Positions 7,130 through 8,980 of a stretch of 8,980 bases of DNA are shown in pieces. Within the stretch, counting starts at the first letter, position 1; the number at the start of each line of letters is the position of its first letter. Position numbers and translations under genes: made by a program. Origin of the DNA: an uncultured Methylococcaceae bacterium (lineage in GTDB: Bacteria; Pseudomonadota; Gammaproteobacteria; Methylococcales; Methylomonadaceae); NCBI GenBank assembly GCA_903903765.1, contig CAIVAH010000030.1:1-8980 (forward strand), given 5' to 3'. The notes beneath the pieces were generated by a model. That model was not told the origin of the DNA. It saw nothing but the letters and a program-made list of their open reading frames with translations, and did not search any database.

Positions 7130-8710
7130 TTATAGCTCTCTTGTCGCACTAAAACGAATATCAGGCCACCGCTCCTCAGTTAATTGTAAATTAACTCTAC
7201 TATTAGCTAAGTAAACTAAATATCCACCGCCATCTTCAGCAAGATTTTCAAATACTTTCTTTTTAAACTCTTCTAGTTTAGCTGGTTTATCCGAACTCAC
7301 CCATCTAACTGTAGAAATCGGTGCCACATCATAAACACACTCGACGTTATATTCACCTTTCAACCGAAAAGCGGTAACATCAAACTGAAGAATACCAACA
7401 GCACCTAAAATCAAATCATTATTCTTTAAAGGTTTAAATAGCTGTGTCGCGCCCTCTTCTGTTAATTGAACCAAGCCCTTTTGTAAAGCCTTAGCTCTTA
7501 ATGGATCTTTTAACACAACACGACGGAATAATTCTGGAGCAAAATAAGGAATACCACCAAACTTAAGCACTTCACCTTGAGTGAAAGTATCACCAACCTG
7601 AATGGTACCGTGGTTATGCAATCCTATAATATCGCCAGGATAGGCTTCTTCAACACTTTTACGACTATCAGCCTGAAATGTAATCGCATTACTTACTTGC
7701 ACGTTTTTACCTAAACGTACATGTTGTACTTTCATGCCCTTATCAAATTTACCAGAGCAAACTCGTAAAAATGCAACACGATCACGATGAGATGGGTCCA
7801 TATTGGCTTGGACTTTAAAAACAAAGCCAGAAAATTTTTCTTCCTCTGGATCAACTAAACGTTGCTCTGCTTTCCTTGGTAAAGGTGAAGGGGCATATTC
7901 TGCAAATGCATCTAATAACTCAATAATACCGAAGTTGTTAATTGCAGATCCGAAGAAAACAGGGGTTAAATTACCCGCCAAATAGTCTTCAAGATCAAAT
8001 TCATGACTCGCTCCTTTAACTAGATCAATTTCTTCACGTAATTCTTCAGCTTGCTCCTTGAGTACTTCGTATAACTTAGGATTATTAAGACCTTTAATAA
8101 CTTCAGACTCAGCAATCTTGCCACCATGTTGAGCGCTGAATAAATGAATTTCATCTTTATAAAGGTGATAAACCCCTTTAAAACGTTTACCCATACCAAT
8201 AGGCCAAGTCATAGGAGCACATTTAATGTTTAAAACATTTTCAACTTCATCCAATAACTCAATGGGTTCACGGCCTTCTCTATCTAACTTATTTATAAAA
8301 GTTAAAATAGGCGTAGTACGTAAACGACACACTTCCATTAAATTAATAGTTCTTGCTTCTACACCTTTTGCAACGTCAATAACCATCAGTGCAGAATCAA
8401 CTGCAGTTAAGGTTCTATAGGTATCTTCCGAAAAGTCTTCATGACCAGGAGTATCAAGTAAATTTATAATGCAATCTCTGTGTTCAAACTGCATAACTGA
8501 AGTAGTAACAGAAATACCACGCTCCTTTTCCATTTCCATCCAATCTGATGTTGCGTGTCTTGCAGCCTTACGACCTTTTACCGACCCAGCTAATTGAATA
8601 GCGCCTCCGAACAACAACAATTTTTCAGTGATGGTAGTTTTACCCGCATCAGGATGCGAAATAATTGCAAAGGTTCTACGTCTTTGCATTTCTGATTTTA
8701 TTTCTGACAT
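7130..8710 (-). CDS. prfC: Peptide chain release factor 3 (RF3)
   Basis: A 526-residue translational GTPase, normal length for RF3 (about 525-530). RF3 uses GTP hydrolysis to remove RF1/RF2 from the ribosome after peptide release and also works in quality control. G-domain motifs: P-loop SHPDAGKTT (18-26), switch I GISVTTS (65-71), DTPGH (86-90), and NKLD (140-143). The RF3-specific N-terminus [10 protein letters not shown] is present, as are the later PMTWPIGMG segment and the C-terminal [11 protein letters not shown] ending. ATG 8710 gives the usual N-terminus; no strong Shine-Dalgarno precedes it. A TATAAT lies about 33 bp upstream. It is downstream of, and in the same direction as, the rRNA operon end, but separated from it by a terminator. 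The response regulator follows 85 bp later. Confidence 0.97.
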   Translation of the reverse strand: MSEIKSEMQRRRTFAIISHPDAGKTTITEKLLLFGGAIQLAGSVKGRKAARHATSDWMEMEKERGISVTTSVMQFEHRDCIINLLDTPGHEDFSEDTYRTLTAVDSALMVIDVAKGVEARTINLMEVCRLRTTPILTFINKLDREGREPIELLDEVENVLNIKCAPMTWPIGMGKRFKGVYHLYKDEIHLFSAQHGGKIAESEVIKGLNNPKLYEVLKEQAEELREEIDLVKGASHEFDLEDYLAGNLTPVFFGSAINNFGIIELLDAFAEYAPSPLPRKAEQRLVDPEEEKFSGFVFKVQANMDPSHRDRVAFLRVCSGKFDKGMKVQHVRLGKNVQVSNAITFQADSRKSVEEAYPGDIIGLHNHGTIQVGDTFTQGEVLKFGGIPYFAPELFRRVVLKDPLRAKALQKGLVQLTEEGATQLFKPLKNNDLILGAVGILQFDVTAFRLKGEYNVECVYDVAPISTVRWVSSDKPAKLEEFKKKVFENLAEDGGGYLVYLANSRVNLQLTEERWPDIRFSATREL

Positions 8711-8742
8711 TATTTATTCGATTTAAATATGAAAACGGAGTA

Positions 8743-8748
8743 ATTATA
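8743..8748 (-). promoter_or_regulatory. Candidate -10 element for prfC
   Basis: A perfect TATAAT on the minus strand, 32 bp before the prfC ATG and after the rRNA terminator. No clear -35 is visible at 16-18 bp. Its position between the rRNA terminator and prfC makes it the best candidate for an independent prfC promoter. Confidence 0.4.
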
Positions 8749-8915
8749 CCTCTATAAACGCTTAAGGTATTAACAGAATAGAGAGTAAGCAAGTTTTGAA
8801 AATATTCTAAAAAAACAAGAAACCAAATACTTTAAGTGAATAGTTATCTTTACTATAAAGACAAATAGGCGTTTAAAATTTAACTATCTAGCCAGTTTGA
8901 TATAAGAAAAAAGGC

Positions 8916-8947
8916 AAAAAAAAACCCACGCTTTTCAGCGAGGGTTT
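8916..8947 (-). terminator. Rho-independent terminator of the rRNA operon
   Basis: Read on the minus strand: AAACCCTCGCT, loop GAAA, then AGCGTGGGTTT and a run of T. This makes an 11-bp stem with one central mismatch, closed by a GNRA tetraloop, and a 6-nt U-tract beyond the stem. It starts 8 nt after the 5S rRNA 3' end, the usual place for an rRNA operon terminator. Confidence 0.9.
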
Positions 8948-8955
8948 AATATTAA

Positions 8956-8980
8956 GAGCTTGGCAATTCCCTACTTTCGC
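8956..8980 (-). rRNA. rrf: 5S ribosomal RNA, 3' end only (partial)
   Basis: The minus strand from 8980 reads GCGAAAGTAGGGAATTGCCA and continues AGCTC. This matches the 3' end of bacterial 5S rRNA (E. coli GCGAGAGTAGGGAACTGCCA) with two differences in those 20 nt. The rest of the gene, and presumably 23S and 16S, lies beyond the right edge. A strong terminator follows directly, so this is the end of an rRNA operon with no distal tRNA. Confidence 0.9.

Noticed and set aside
7803..8420. Two short plus-strand open frames (7803-7985, 8226-8420)
   Set aside because: Both lie antisense within prfC, whose GTPase motifs are intact in the other strand.
8749..8915. Possible small gene or RNA between the rRNA terminator and prfC
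   Set aside because: AT-rich, no open frame with a ribosome-binding site and no strong hairpin; the distant AAACGC/GCGTTT pair is too short to mean anything.

Overview
The window reads as AT-rich chromosomal DNA of a methylotrophic gammaproteobacterium, most likely a methanotroph of the Methylococcales. The main clue is a beta-ribofuranosylaminobenzene 5'-phosphate synthase. This is the committed enzyme of tetrahydromethanopterin (H4MPT) synthesis, and in bacteria it is found mainly where formaldehyde is oxidised through the H4MPT-linked C1 pathway. Single-chain PntA/PntB, full-length RF3 and the 5S rRNA 3' end all fit Gammaproteobacteria. The genus cannot be fixed from this sequence alone.

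Layout. Bases 1-3299 hold a minus-strand block, read right to left: an archaeal-type nucleotidyltransferase (3299-2373), a HAD-IA phosphatase overlapping it by 8 bp (2380-1718), the H4MPT enzyme beta-RFAP synthase (1590-631, with its own -10-like TATAAT), and 9 bp later an MgtE_N-CorA magnesium transporter cut by the window edge (621-1; no stop codon in the window). A roughly 150-bp divergent intergenic region with an 8+8 bp dyad separates this block from plus-strand pntA-pntB (3448-6423), the proton-translocating transhydrogenase. pntB converges on a minus-strand orphan response regulator (7044-6430). A perfect 16-bp inverted repeat acts as a probable pntAB terminator and also encodes the regulator's last codons. 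Upstream of the regulator on the same strand is prfC (8710-7130). At the right edge a minus-strand rRNA operon ends: the last 25 nt of 5S rRNA (8980-8956) are followed by a GAAA-tetraloop terminator.

How the genes fit together. Beta-RFAP synthase supplies the C1 carrier. PntAB exchanges reducing equivalents between NADH and NADPH, which suits a cell that oxidises C1 units and needs NADPH for assimilation. The nucleotidyltransferase and HAD phosphatase have no assigned role, but their position and the archaeal look of the nucleotidyltransferase make them candidates for C1-cofactor metabolism. prfC, the rRNA end and the response regulator are housekeeping or regulatory neighbours. No mobile element, CRISPR array, tRNA gene or defence system was seen. 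The only gene-free stretch of note is 8711-8955 (245 bp), which holds the prfC -10 element and the rRNA terminator and is otherwise featureless AT-rich DNA.
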